Assembly: GCA_045531455.1 (NCBI GenBank)
Contig: JAZSEA010000074.1
Location: 1-36,703 of the forward strand
Reading direction: 5' to 3'
DNA: 36,703 bases
Origin: CAG-390 sp045531455
GTDB taxonomy: Bacteria; Bacillota; Clostridia; Oscillospirales; CAG-272
Position numbers and translations under genes: made by a program. Below, piece by piece: positions 20,913 through 29,592 of the stretch (the stretch's first letter is position 1; every line of letters starts with the position of its first letter). The notes under the pieces were generated by a model that was given only the letters and a program-made list of their open reading frames with translations, made no database searches and had not been told where the DNA came from.

Positions 20913-23315
20913 GTGCGGCTTGACAGCGAACTGAATATGATACTGATCTCCGCGCGTGAGCTTGCCGATCGGGCTTCGCAGAGCGGAAACCTCAGCGGTG
21001 GGGGTGAGTCGCCTACCTCGGAGGAGGGAATGGCTCTTCATAAGGCTCTTGCGTCTTTGCAGGGTGATGGGTTCAGAGCCGAGGTGCCGATCTCCGCGGA
21101 TCTCCAGAGCGGAAATATCACCTACCGTATCTCGGGGCGCGCAGACGGCGTTATAGAGGGTGACGTTCCGACCGTGGTCGAGTTCAAGACCGTAACACAT
21201 TCGGCGTTCGAGAGGGCGTCCTCGCGACTCGGAAGGGCACAGGTCATGATCTATGCCGCCGCGCTTGCTTTGTCGGGCGGATATCCGAAGGTTGTAACGC
21301 GGCTCGTCATTGCAACGCCCGACGGCGAGAAGGTCAAGAATGCCGAAAGGGTCTATACCTCGGATGAGCTCGAGCTTGCGCTGCACGCATTTATTGCGAA
21401 GGTCGCGTCTCGCGCGAGAAGCGAGGTCGATGCCGCGAGGCAGGTCCATCCCGCTCTTTCAAAACTGAGATTTCCCCATCCGAGTCTCCGTGAAGGACAG
21501 CACGAGCTGATCTCGTCGGTCGCATCCGCTGTCGGAAGCGGAAAGAGACTCTTTGCTCAGGCTCCTACGGGCATCGGCAAGACGGTCTCGGTGCTCTACG
21601 GCGCGGCTCGCGCTATGGGAAGGATCGATATCAGAAGGATCTTTTATCTCACCGCCAAGGCGAGCACTCGCCGCGAGGCTTACGCCGCCGCGGGAAGGCT
21701 TGCGAGTGTCGGTGCGGGTCTGCGGACTATAGTACTTACGGCGAAGGAGCAGATCTGTCCGCGAAGGACGGGCGGCGATTTCATATGCGATCCCGAGCAT
21801 TGTCCGCTTGCCAAGGGCTATTATGATCGCAGGGGCGCGGCGATCGAGTCGCTGACCTTGAATTATAAGGGGTACCCCGCGGGTGCGATCTCGCAGGCGG
21901 CGGCAAAGCATAATATCTGCCCATATGAGCTTTCGCTTGATCTTTCTGAATACTGCGACGTGATCATCTGCGATTATAATTACGCCTTCGATCCCGCCGT
22001 CAAGCTTCGCCGTTATTTCGGCGACTCGGCATATTGCGGCGGTAAGAATATTTTCCTCATAGACGAGGCTCATAACCTCCCCGAGCGCGCGCGTGATATC
22101 TTCTCGGCAACTCTGACGCGCGAGGACGTCCGCAGACTGCGCGAGGCTTTGCAGAACGATACGATGCTTGCCTCTGCGCTTACGGCGCTTGACGAGGCTC
22201 TCTGCCGTGCAGGCGAGCTCTGCGAGGAGAATATGAGCGAGTATGACGGCGTTCGGTGCGGTTATTACTTCAACCGCGATCCGCTCCCTGAGCTCGACGA
22301 TGCCGTCAGCCGTGCTCTCGAGCGCGCCGATCTCTTCTACTTTACGCACAGGACGGACATTCCGCTCGCGTCTGCGGCGGCAAGTTTCAGATCGGTCTGC
22401 AAGAAGTGGCAGAACGCGGCGGAGAATTTCGACGAGCGGTATCGTACCTATATCGAGAAGATAGGTGAGGAGGTCTCGCTCAAGCTCTATTGCCTCGACC
22501 CGTCGGCGCGTCTCGACGATGCTCTCGGTGAGGCTTACGCTTCGGTCTTCTTCTCGGCAACTCTGACTCCCGCGGATTATTTCTCGGATATTCTCGGAGG
22601 CGGTAAGGACAGCCGATCGATCTCGCTGCCATCGCCTTTTCCGCGCGAGAATCTCGGTCTTATCGCGCTTACAAACGTCAGCACGCGGTTTGACGACAGA
22701 GATAGATCCTACAAGAGGATCGCGGGCGCGATCGCGGCGACTGTCGCGGCGAAGCGCGGAAATTACATCGTCTATTTCCCGTCCTACAAATATATGCAGA
22801 GCGTCACCGACATCTTTACCGCGCGCTATCCGAACGTGCCCGTGGCGATACAGCGGAGCGGTATGACGAGGCAGGAGAGGGAGGAGTTCCTTTCATTCTT
22901 CGAGGATGACGTCGGGCGTCTGCGTGTCGGATTCTGCGTTCTCGGCGGGAGCTTTTCGGAGGGCGTTGACCTTCCCGGAAGCAGGCTGATCGGAACGCTG
23001 ATCGTCGGCGTCGGTCTCCCCGGTCTTTCGGCTGAGCGGAACATTATCCGCGATTATTTCGAGAACCGCGCCGAGTGCGGTTACGATTATTCCTATACCT
23101 ATCCCGGAATGAATTCGGTCTTGCAGGCGGCGGGAAGAGTCATCAGACGCCCCGAGGACCGCGGAGTTGTCGTCCTCATAGACGACAGATACGCCGAGGA
23201 AAAATACCGCGCTCTCTACCCTCCGCATTGGTCGGAGATGAAGTTCGCGTCGGATATCCCCGAGCTTCAGGGAATTCTCGGCGATTTTTGGGCAAAATTT
23301 GTGTCCGAATCATAA
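20913..23315 (+). CDS. PD-(D/E)xK nuclease fused to a DinG/XPD-type Fe-S helicase
   Basis: An 800-residue protein starting at GTG with GAGGTGAT five bases upstream. Residues 1-170 form a RecB/Cas4-type nuclease module: Asp78 in GRADGVI and Glu90-x-Lys92 in VVEFKT. The helicase has Walker A APTGIGKT (217-224), four Cys suited to a 4Fe-4S cluster (282, 292, 297, 336), DEAH at 384-387, and a motif VI arginine finger in QAAGRVIRR near the C terminus. Helicase_C_2 motifs such as GSFSEGVDLPG (motif V region) are clear. A role in DNA repair, unwinding and trimming forked or looped DNA, is expected. It is monocistronic, with the promoter borrowed from the right 33-bp repeat. Confidence 0.92.
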   Translation: MRLDSELNMILISARELADRASQSGNLSGGGESPTSEEGMALHKALASLQGDGFRAEVPISADLQSGNITYRISGRADGVIEGDVPTVVEFKTVTHSAFERASSRLGRAQVMIYAAALALSGGYPKVVTRLVIATPDGEKVKNAERVYTSDELELALHAFIAKVASRARSEVDAARQVHPALSKLRFPHPSLREGQHELISSVASAVGSGKRLFAQAPTGIGKTVSVLYGAARAMGRIDIRRIFYLTAKASTRREAYAAAGRLASVGAGLRTIVLTAKEQICPRRTGGDFICDPEHCPLAKGYYDRRGAAIESLTLNYKGYPAGAISQAAAKHNICPYELSLDLSEYCDVIICDYNYAFDPAVKLRRYFGDSAYCGGKNIFLIDEAHNLPERARDIFSATLTREDVRRLREALQNDTMLASALTALDEALCRAGELCEENMSEYDGVRCGYYFNRDPLPELDDAVSRALERADLFYFTHRTDIPLASAAASFRSVCKKWQNAAENFDERYRTYIEKIGEEVSLKLYCLDPSARLDDALGEAYASVFFSATLTPADYFSDILGGGKDSRSISLPSPFPRENLGLIALTNVSTRFDDRDRSYKRIAGAIAATVAAKRGNYIVYFPSYKYMQSVTDIFTARYPNVPVAIQRSGMTRQEREEFLSFFEDDVGRLRVGFCVLGGSFSEGVDLPGSRLIGTLIVGVGLPGLSAERNIIRDYFENRAECGYDYSYTYPGMNSVLQAAGRVIRRPEDRGVVVLIDDRYAEEKYRALYPPHWSEMKFASDIPELQGILGDFWAKFVSES

Positions 23316-23352
23316 AATTTTCAAATTATTTTTGCGATTTTTAAAATAAGAC

Positions 23353-23381
23353 TTGCAAAATGCGCGCTTTTGTGCTATAAT
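23353..23381 (+). promoter_or_regulatory. asnS promoter
   Basis: TTGCAA (23353-23358) and TATAAT (23376-23381), 17-nt spacer. The leader of about 95 nt contains a small hairpin (AGGCAA.../TTGCCT) but no T-box consensus. Confidence 0.78.
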
Positions 23382-23482
23382 ATTTGCTATGTACATGAAA
23401 AATTCTGCAATTTTGAAATGAAAAATTGCACTTTTCAAAAGGCAAGCCGCATTTTGCCTATAAAAGGAAGGAAACCTTAACC

Positions 23483-24877
23483 ATGGAAAGAACCACAATC
23501 AAAGAAATTTTTGCGGCACCCGAAAAATTTGCTGACTGCGAGATCACCGTCGCGGGCTGGGCAAGAACTATCCGTTCGAGCAACGTATTCGGCTTCATCG
23601 AGCTGAACGACGGCTCTTATTTCTCGAACCTTCAGATCGTTGTCGAGAGCGAAAAGCTTTCTAACTACAAGGAGATCGTTAAGCAGAACGTCGGCGCGTC
23701 CTTCGTCTGCAAGGGAATCCTCGTCCTCACTCCCGAGGCACCTCAGCCCTTCGAGCTCAAGGCGACCGAGATCGCTCTTGAGGGCGCATCGGCTCCCGAT
23801 TTCCCGCTCCAGAAGAAGCGTCATTCGCTCGAGTACCTTCGTACGATCGCGCATCTCCGTCCCAGAGCAAATACCTTCAACGCAGTTTTCCGCGTTCGTT
23901 CGGTCGTTGCATACGCTATCCACAGCTTCTTCTTCGAGAGAGGCTTCGTTTACGTTCATACTCCCCTGATCACGGGCTCTGACTGTGAGGGCGCGGGCGA
24001 GATGTTCCAGGTCACCACACTTGACCTTGCAAATCCCCCGAAAACTCCCGACGGAGAGATCGACTATTCGCAGGACTTCTTCGGCAAGAAGACGGGTCTG
24101 ACCGTTTCGGGTCAGCTCAACGTCGAGACCTTTGCGATGGCTTTTGCCAACGTATATACCTTCGGTCCGACCTTCCGCGCAGAGAAGTCTTACACTCAGC
24201 GTCACGCGGCTGAGTTCTGGATGGTTGAGCCCGAGATGGCATTCGCGGACCTTAACGATTATATGGACACCGCCGAGGCGATGGTCAAGTATATCGTCAA
24301 GTTCGTTATGAAGGAGTGCCCCGCAGAGCTCGCATTCTTCAATAAGTTCATCGATAAGGGTCTTATCGAGAGACTTCAGAACCTTGTTGACAACGATTTC
24401 GGACGCATCACCTATACCGATGCCGTCAAGCTCCTTGAGGAGAGCGGAGTCAAGTTCGATTATCCCGTCAAGTGGGGCATCGACCTTCAGACCGAGCACG
24501 AGAGATACCTTACCGAGCAGGTCTTCAAGAAGCCCGTATTCGTTACCGATTATCCGAAGGATATCAAGGCGTTCTATATGCGTCAGAACGACGACGGCAA
24601 GACGGTTGCGGCGGCGGATATGCTCGTTCCCGGTGTCGGAGAGCTCATTGGCGGCTCCCAGCGTGAGGAGAGACTCGACAAGCTCGAGGAGGCTATCACC
24701 CGCTTCGGACTCGCTCCCGAGGATTATTCCTGGTACTGCGACCTTCGCCGTTACGGCGGAACGAAGCACGCGGGCTACGGTCTCGGCTTTGAGCGTATGA
24801 TCATGTACGTTACCGGTGTCTCGAACATCCGTGACGTTGAGGCGTTCCCCAGAACCACAGGAAACGCAGACTTTTAA
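23483..24877 (+). CDS. asnS: asparaginyl-tRNA synthetase
   Basis: A 464-residue class II synthetase charging tRNA-Asn. An N-terminal OB fold (about 18-100, VAGWARTIRSSNVFGFIELNDGS) binds the anticodon. Motif 2 is FRAEKSYTQRH (near 233) and motif 3 is GYGLGFERMIMYVTG (near 431), with GVSNIRDVEAFPRT at the end. The start at 23483 gives MERTTIKEIF, the expected N terminus; a longer frame is discarded. Together with the next gene, an aminotransferase of the aspartate type, it forms a small aspartate/asparagine-linked unit. Confidence 0.96.
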   Translation: MERTTIKEIFAAPEKFADCEITVAGWARTIRSSNVFGFIELNDGSYFSNLQIVVESEKLSNYKEIVKQNVGASFVCKGILVLTPEAPQPFELKATEIALEGASAPDFPLQKKRHSLEYLRTIAHLRPRANTFNAVFRVRSVVAYAIHSFFFERGFVYVHTPLITGSDCEGAGEMFQVTTLDLANPPKTPDGEIDYSQDFFGKKTGLTVSGQLNVETFAMAFANVYTFGPTFRAEKSYTQRHAAEFWMVEPEMAFADLNDYMDTAEAMVKYIVKFVMKECPAELAFFNKFIDKGLIERLQNLVDNDFGRITYTDAVKLLEESGVKFDYPVKWGIDLQTEHERYLTEQVFKKPVFVTDYPKDIKAFYMRQNDDGKTVAAADMLVPGVGELIGGSQREERLDKLEEAITRFGLAPEDYSWYCDLRRYGGTKHAGYGLGFERMIMYVTGVSNIRDVEAFPRTTGNADF

Positions 24878-24882
24878 TCTAT

Positions 24883-24906
24883 GTAAGCCGCGTAAACGGC
24901 TTACCG
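24883..24906 (+). other. intercistronic hairpin
   Basis: GTAAGCCG-loop-CGGCTTAC, 8 bp, with no T-run after it. It may tune the mRNA between asnS and the aminotransferase gene by stabilising one end. Confidence 0.55.
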
Positions 24907-24934
24907 TATCTCCATAACACGAAAGGAAGCCGTT

Positions 24935-26230
24935 ATGCTTTACTCACAAATGTCACAGCAGGAGCTTGAGGCACTTGGCACAAGCTACCTATCCAAATAT
25001 AAGAAGATCTGCGCTGAGGGTCATCATCTCGATCTCTCTCGCGGTAAGCCCGGACGCGCACAGCTCAATATGATGCAGGGAATGCTCTACTGCATCCATT
25101 CGAGCGCGGATTGCCGTTCCGCGGACGGCTTTGACTACCGTAACTACGGTCTTCTCGACGGTGTACCCGAGGCAAAGAAGCTCTTTGCGGAGCTGCTCGG
25201 TATCCCCGAGTCGCATATCATCGTTGCGGGTAACTCGTCGCTCAATATTATGTACGACACTATGGTCCGCTGTATGCTTTACGGTGTTGCGGGCGTCAAG
25301 AAGCCCTGGGCAAAGCAGGATAAGATCAAGTTCCTCTGCCCCTCGCCCGGATATGACAGGCATTTTGCGATCTGTCAGTCGCTCGGCATCGAGATGATCC
25401 CCGTACCGCTCCACGAGGACGGCCCCGATATGGATATGGTCGAGAAGCTCGTCTCGGAGGACGATACGATCAAGGGCATCTGGTGCTGTCCGAAATACTC
25501 GAATCCCGACGGCGTTACCTATTCGGATGACGTAGTCCGCCGCTTTGCAAATCTCAATCCCGCCGCTCCCGATTTCAGGATCTTCTGGGATAACGCATAT
25601 GCCGTTCACGACCTCTACGACAAGGGCGAGGAGCTGCTCGATATCTTTGCAGAGTGCCGTAAGACGGGACGCGAGGATATGGTATACTATTTCGCTTCGA
25701 CCTCGAAGATCACCTTCCCCGGCTCGGGCGTTGCGATCTTTGCGGCTTCGGAGTATAACCTCGAGTTCATCAAGCCGATAATGAACGTCCAGACGATCGG
25801 ATTTGACAAGATCAACCAGATCCGTCACGTGCGTTATTTCGACGGCAACGCGACGAATATCCACAATCATATGAAGGACCTCGCGGAGATCATCCGTCCG
25901 AAGTTCAAGATCGTTCTGTCCGCGCTTGACAGAGATCTCAGCGGCACGGGTATCGCGCATTGGACCAACCCCAAGGGAGGCTATTTCATCAGCCTCTATC
26001 TTGAGAACGGCACCGCGAAGAGAACCTACGACCTCTGCCTCGGTGCAGGCGTACATCTCACTACCGCGGGCGCAACCTATCCTTACGGAATCGACCCGAA
26101 CGATTCGAATATCCGCATAGCTCCCACATATCCCTCTAACGACGACCTTGAGATCACAATGGATATCCTTACCCTTTGTGCAAGGATCGCCGCGATCGAG
26201 AAGTTTATCGGACGTAAGCTTTGCGATTAA
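24935..26230 (+). CDS. class I PLP aminotransferase, aspartate-aminotransferase-like (type Ic)
   Basis: A 431-residue aminotransferase. It resembles the group described as alanine-glyoxylate/aspartate aminotransferases of subgroup Ic: LDLSRGKPG near residue 33, AGNSSLNIMYDT (98-109) for the cofactor phosphate, CPKYSNPDGV (185-194), WDNAYAVHDL (218-227) and Lys258 in ASTSKITFPGSG as the Schiff-base lysine; IRIAPTYPS carries the carboxylate-binding Arg. Most likely it interconverts aspartate and oxaloacetate with 2-oxoglutarate. GAAAGGAAG precedes the ATG. A terminator follows directly. Exact substrate is inferred from family. Confidence 0.87.
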   Translation: MLYSQMSQQELEALGTSYLSKYKKICAEGHHLDLSRGKPGRAQLNMMQGMLYCIHSSADCRSADGFDYRNYGLLDGVPEAKKLFAELLGIPESHIIVAGNSSLNIMYDTMVRCMLYGVAGVKKPWAKQDKIKFLCPSPGYDRHFAICQSLGIEMIPVPLHEDGPDMDMVEKLVSEDDTIKGIWCCPKYSNPDGVTYSDDVVRRFANLNPAAPDFRIFWDNAYAVHDLYDKGEELLDIFAECRKTGREDMVYYFASTSKITFPGSGVAIFAASEYNLEFIKPIMNVQTIGFDKINQIRHVRYFDGNATNIHNHMKDLAEIIRPKFKIVLSALDRDLSGTGIAHWTNPKGGYFISLYLENGTAKRTYDLCLGAGVHLTTAGATYPYGIDPNDSNIRIAPTYPSNDDLEITMDILTLCARIAAIEKFIGRKLCD

Positions 26231-26234
26231 ATAT

Positions 26235-26261
26235 CAAAAAGACCGCCGCGGCGGTCTTTTT
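26235..26261 (+). terminator. rho-independent terminator
   Basis: AAAAAGACCGCC and GGCGGTCTTTTT flank a GC-only turn, giving a tight stem and a T-run directly after the aminotransferase gene. Confidence 0.93.
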
Positions 26262-26262
26262 G

Positions 26263-26338
26263 AGTGCAGAGTTAAGAGAGCAGAGTGCAGAGTTAAGGGG
26301 AATTTCCGTCGTTTCGCTCGGAAATTAATTAATAAAAA
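26263..26338. repeat. heptamer-array element
   Basis: 7-nt units AGTGCAG, AGTTAAG, AGAGCAG, AGTGCAG, AGTTAAG run from 26263 to 26297, then AATTTCCG...CGGAAATT around a loop of about 11 nt, then an A/T tail. Same layout as the other four copies. Confidence 0.7.
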
Positions 26339-26395
26339 TATAAAATTGGTTGATAACACGAATCTCTCGATTTGTCAATAAGTTTTTTTATAAAG

Positions 26396-27358
26396 ATGGT
26401 CAAGATGAAAAAAACACAAAGAAATTCAAATCCATACCCTCACAGCGACTCGAACAAGCGGTATCAGACGTACGAATACTATATGCGCGGGAAATTTGGC
26501 GGCAGAGTGGCGAAGATTCCGCTGGATGCGGGGCTTTCTTGTCCGAATATCGACGCGGGTGCGGGGTGCATTTATTGCTCGGGCAGGGGAAGCGGCGACA
26601 ATATTCCGATGGGACTCTCTCTGCGTGAGCAATACGACGAGGGAAGGGCAAAGCTCTCGTCGAAATGGTCAACGGAGAAGTGCATAGCCTACCTTCAGGC
26701 GCATACGAACACGTACGCGCCCGTCGAAGTACTGCGCAAGATATATGAAGAAATACTCACTTTCCCGAATCTCTGCGGCATAAGCATCGCCACGCGCGCG
26801 GATTGCCTCGGCGAGGACGTCTGTATGCTTCTGCGCGAGGTATCGGAGAGGATACCGCTGACTGTTGAGCTCGGACTTCAAAGCTCGTCGGATAAGACCG
26901 CGAAGCGTATCTGCCGAGGTCATACGATGGCGGATTTTGAGGAGGGCTATGAGCGTCTGCGCCGTTACGTGCCGAAGGCCGAGGTCTGCGTTCACGTGAT
27001 CTTCGGTCTGCCCGAGGAGAGCGACGAGGATATGATGAATACCGTCAAAAAGGTTGCAGAGCTTGCGCCCGAGCAGGTCAAGATCCATCTGCTTCACGTC
27101 ATTAAAGATACCCCGCTCGGCGACGAATATCTGCGCGGAGAATATATTCCGCTCGAGAGGGAAAGATATATCTCACTCGTAGTTGAGGCTCTGAAGCTTC
27201 TGCCGCCCGATACTGTCATCTGCAGGCTGACGGGTGACGGCATTGCGGAGGATCTTCTTGCTCCCGAATACAGCAAGCGCAAGATCGCTATTCTGAACGA
27301 CATCGACAAGCTTATGTTCTCCTCGGGAGCAACTCAAGGGTGCCTTTACAAAAAATAA
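26396..27358 (+). CDS. radical SAM protein, YtqA/YhcC family (TIGR01212 type)
   Basis: A radical SAM enzyme of about 320 residues. It matches the YtqA/YhcC group: KRYQTYEYYMRGKFGGRVAKI, then LDAGLSCPN and GCIYCS, giving the Cys-x8-Cys-x2-Cys Fe-S motif of this family rather than the usual Cys-x3-Cys-x2-Cys. GSGDN and LREQYDEGRAKL follow. The mid-part has VELGLQS, HVIFGLPEE and LTGDG strands of the partial TIM barrel. The biochemical substrate is not established in my knowledge. Start codon is uncertain (ATG 26396, ATG 26405 or TTG 26372), none with a clear ribosome binding site. Confidence 0.88.
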   Translation: MVKMKKTQRNSNPYPHSDSNKRYQTYEYYMRGKFGGRVAKIPLDAGLSCPNIDAGAGCIYCSGRGSGDNIPMGLSLREQYDEGRAKLSSKWSTEKCIAYLQAHTNTYAPVEVLRKIYEEILTFPNLCGISIATRADCLGEDVCMLLREVSERIPLTVELGLQSSSDKTAKRICRGHTMADFEEGYERLRRYVPKAEVCVHVIFGLPEESDEDMMNTVKKVAELAPEQVKIHLLHVIKDTPLGDEYLRGEYIPLERERYISLVVEALKLLPPDTVICRLTGDGIAEDLLAPEYSKRKIAILNDIDKLMFSSGATQGCLYKK

Positions 27359-27390
27359 TAGCAATTATTCTTGAATTTTCCTTAATTGGG

Positions 27391-27419
27391 TTGACAAAGC
27401 GTCAAATTTGTTATACAAT
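27391..27419 (+). promoter_or_regulatory. promoter of the phosphate-transport pair
   Basis: TTGACA (27391-27396) and TACAAT (27414-27419), 17-nt spacer. No Pho-box-like direct repeats were seen in the -35 region. Confidence 0.85.
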
Positions 27420-27445
27420 AATAGTGGAAAAATATTTTCACATCA

Positions 27446-27496
27446 CGTCGGCGTTCACCGACGAAAAACCGTATGTTCCCGAGGGGGTCTCTCGGG
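27446..27496 (+). other. leader hairpins upstream of the DUF47 gene
   Basis: CGTCGG-CGTTCA-CCGACG (27446-27463) and CCCGAG-GGGGTCT-CTCGGG (27478-27496) form two perfect 6-bp stems in the 5' leader, the first about 20 nt after the predicted start. They may stabilise the mRNA or regulate it. Confidence 0.6.
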
Positions 27497-27523
27497 GGCA
27501 GACATCAAAAGGAGGAGCATAAA

Positions 27524-28180
27524 ATGCTTAACAAAAACAAGAACAATGACATCCACGGCCTGATCATGGATCAGCTCGCCGACGTCGAGAACACCCTTGT
27601 TGCTCTCGAGGGCTTTATGGCTGCAGCTACCGTTGAGGGCGCGACCATCGAACCTCTCCGCGCACTCTGCAAGACAGTACGCGAGAAGGAGCACATCGCG
27701 GACGTTTCTCTCCGCACAATGATCGAAGGACTTGACGGTCCCTTCCTTCCCTCCACCCGTTCCGATCTTATCTCGATCGCTACAAGCTGCGATAAGATCG
27801 CAAACAAATGCGAGGACGTTGCAAAGCTTATGGTTTACCAGAGATTCTTCTTCCCCGCAGACTGCAACGCATCTATTCTTGAGATCGTTGACATCACCAA
27901 GAAGCAGTTTGAACTTCTTAAGAATGCTGTAAGCCAGCTCTTCGGTAAGTTCAACACCCTGCTCAAGAACCACGCTATTCTTGACGACATCCGCGGACTC
28001 GAGTCCCAGGTTGACGCTGTTGAGGAGACAGTTTACCAGCAGATCTTCGATATGGAAGGACTCGCTCTCTCCCAGAAGCTCCAGGCTGTAAGCTTCCTCG
28101 ACATCATTTGCGATATCTCGGATATCATCGAGAACATCGCCGACCAGATTCAGATCATGCTGATCAACAGAATCGTCTGA
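27524..28180 (+). CDS. DUF47 (PhoU-like) phosphate-transport accessory protein
   Basis: A 218-residue, almost all-helical protein of the DUF47 family, which shares the PhoU-like bundle fold. DUF47 genes are typically next to PiT permeases, and the pit gene follows here by 24 bp. It is thought to control the permease, probably by binding it on the inner face. It has RYFFP-like and CDKIANKCEDVA helices and LDDIRGLESQVDAVEE, the usual acidic helix with metal-binding-type residues. AAGGAGGAGC before the ATG is strong; the longer frame is rejected because it reads through leader hairpins. Confidence 0.93.
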   Translation: MLNKNKNNDIHGLIMDQLADVENTLVALEGFMAAATVEGATIEPLRALCKTVREKEHIADVSLRTMIEGLDGPFLPSTRSDLISIATSCDKIANKCEDVAKLMVYQRFFFPADCNASILEIVDITKKQFELLKNAVSQLFGKFNTLLKNHAILDDIRGLESQVDAVEETVYQQIFDMEGLALSQKLQAVSFLDIICDISDIIENIADQIQIMLINRIV

Positions 28181-28204
28181 TAAGCGAGGGTAAAGTAAAG
28201 AAAA

Positions 28205-29347
28205 ATGATATATTTGTTGCTTTTTGCCGGCCTTTTCATGGGCTGGTCGCTCGGAACGAATGACGCTGCCAACGCCTTCGGTACGGCAGTGGCAACAAGA
28301 GTTGTAAAATACAGAACTGCAATTATTATTATCGCCGCGATGGTTCTCCTCGGCTCCATTCTTCAGGGCTCTGATGATATTGATAAGCTCTCCAGTATCT
28401 CGACAAACAACGAGGTTTCCGCAGACGTTCAGGATATGGAAAACATCGGCGTTGAGTTTGAGAAGGACGCTGACGGCAATTACGTTCTCGACAAAGACGG
28501 CAACTACGTCATCAAGTCGAAGGATAACATTGACAAAGCTGCTCTCAAGACTCTTCGCAACAAGTCCGCATTCAAGGCTGCCATCATCTTTATCTGTGCG
28601 GCTTTGACGGTATTCATTATGAGTTACCTCAAGTTCCCCGTATCGGCAAACCAGGCTGTTACCGGTGCGATAATCGGTTGGGGCCTCTTCCATGCCGATT
28701 ATGCGAACCCCGAAGTACTCAGCACAAACCTTGGCGAGATCGGTAAGTTTGCAAGCACTTGGCTTCTCAATCCCCTCGGCGCGGCTATTATCTCCTTCGT
28801 TATCGTATTCTTCTTCAAGAAGTTCTTCGAGGCAAAGGTTGAGTCGCTCAAGGGCTACGATAAGATCATCAAGATCGGTTATATCATTGCGGGCGCGTAC
28901 TCCGCATACACCATCGGTATCAACTCTTCCGCATCGGTTACTGCTTTCTACTACGATAGCTTCGGTGTCGGCGCGAACATTCTTACCAATGCGCGATTTA
29001 CCGCAATACTGGGCGGTGTTGCTATCGCAGTTGGTGTTCTTACCTACTCCAAGAAGGTAATGATGACCGTTGGCGGTTCGATCGCCAACATCAGTCAGAT
29101 CGACGGCTTCCTCGTAATCCTTGCGAGCGCACTTGCTATCACCGTTATGAAGATCCTTCTCGGTATTCCCGTTTCGACATCTCAGGCAGTTGTCGGTGCC
29201 GTTATCGGCGCAGGTCTTGTCAAGGGTCCCAAGAACGTTGAATGGAAGGTTCTCGGCAAGATCGGTATCGCGTGGATCTCCTCTCCCACCGCCGCAGGCC
29301 TTCTGGCTTACATAATCGCTCTCTGCACTCAGAGCGTGCTCTCTTAA
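28205..29347 (+). CDS. pit: PiT-type inorganic phosphate transporter
   Basis: A 380-residue membrane protein coupling phosphate uptake to a cation gradient. The first PiT signature is GTNDAANAFGTAVA near residues 17-30; FPVSANQAVTGAIIGWG and PVSTSQAVVGAVIGAG mark the second halves of the inverted-repeat architecture. Multiple helices fill the length. One odd feature is an acidic soluble insert at about residues 58-120 with two DGNYV units (DADGNYVLDKDGNYV). It is followed by a perfect palindromic terminator. Paired with DUF47, it forms a low-affinity phosphate module. Confidence 0.95.
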   Translation: MIYLLLFAGLFMGWSLGTNDAANAFGTAVATRVVKYRTAIIIIAAMVLLGSILQGSDDIDKLSSISTNNEVSADVQDMENIGVEFEKDADGNYVLDKDGNYVIKSKDNIDKAALKTLRNKSAFKAAIIFICAALTVFIMSYLKFPVSANQAVTGAIIGWGLFHADYANPEVLSTNLGEIGKFASTWLLNPLGAAIISFVIVFFFKKFFEAKVESLKGYDKIIKIGYIIAGAYSAYTIGINSSASVTAFYYDSFGVGANILTNARFTAILGGVAIAVGVLTYSKKVMMTVGGSIANISQIDGFLVILASALAITVMKILLGIPVSTSQAVVGAVIGAGLVKGPKNVEWKVLGKIGIAWISSPTAAGLLAYIIALCTQSVLS

Positions 29348-29360
29348 TTACAACTCTTAT

Positions 29361-29402
29361 TGCATAAAAATCCCTCTGCCGTACGGCGGAGGGATTTTTA
29401 TG
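29361..29402. terminator. long palindromic terminator after pit
   Basis: GCATAAAAATCCCTC...GAGGGATTTTTATGC: a near-perfect palindrome with A and T runs on both sides, able to stop transcription from either strand. Confidence 0.94.
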
Positions 29403-29405
29403 CAA

Positions 29406-29549
29406 AGTGGAAAGTGATAAGTGTAAAGTGAAAAGTGAAGGTAACTTTTTTCGCTACGCTCAAAAAGGATTATTATATAAATGGAAATTTCCGAGCCACA
29501 GGCGAGGAAATTTACCATAACTTTTCACTTTCCACTTTTCACTTTTCAC
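29406..29549. repeat. element bounded by inverted heptamer arrays
   Basis: Left: AGTGGAA, AGTGATA, AGTGTAA, AGTGAAA, AGTGAAG (29406-29440). Right: TTTTCAC, TTTCCAC, TTTTCAC, TTTTCAC (29522-29549), in inverted orientation. Between them: AACTTTTTTCGC..., and AATTTCCGAGC...GAGGAAATT. No open frame. Same family as 3055-3383. Confidence 0.75.
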
Positions 29550-29551
29550 TC

Positions 29552-29586
29552 TAAAAACGGCTATCTCCGGAGAGACAGCCGTTTTT
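29552..29586 (-). terminator. terminator for the minus-strand isomerase/phosphodiesterase genes
   Basis: AAAAACGGCT-A-TCTC-CGGA-GAGA-C-AGCCGTTTTT: strong stem with a T-run on the minus strand just after the stop at 29593. Confidence 0.9.
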
Positions 29587-29592
29587 CATTAT

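Noticed and set aside
23382..23482. T-box riboswitch upstream of asnS
   Set aside because: No T-box consensus (TGGNACCGCG-like) or specifier-loop stem is seen in the leader of about 95 nt.
29406..29549. CRISPR array
   Set aside because: Units are 7 nt with no spacers; it is a short-period tandem array.
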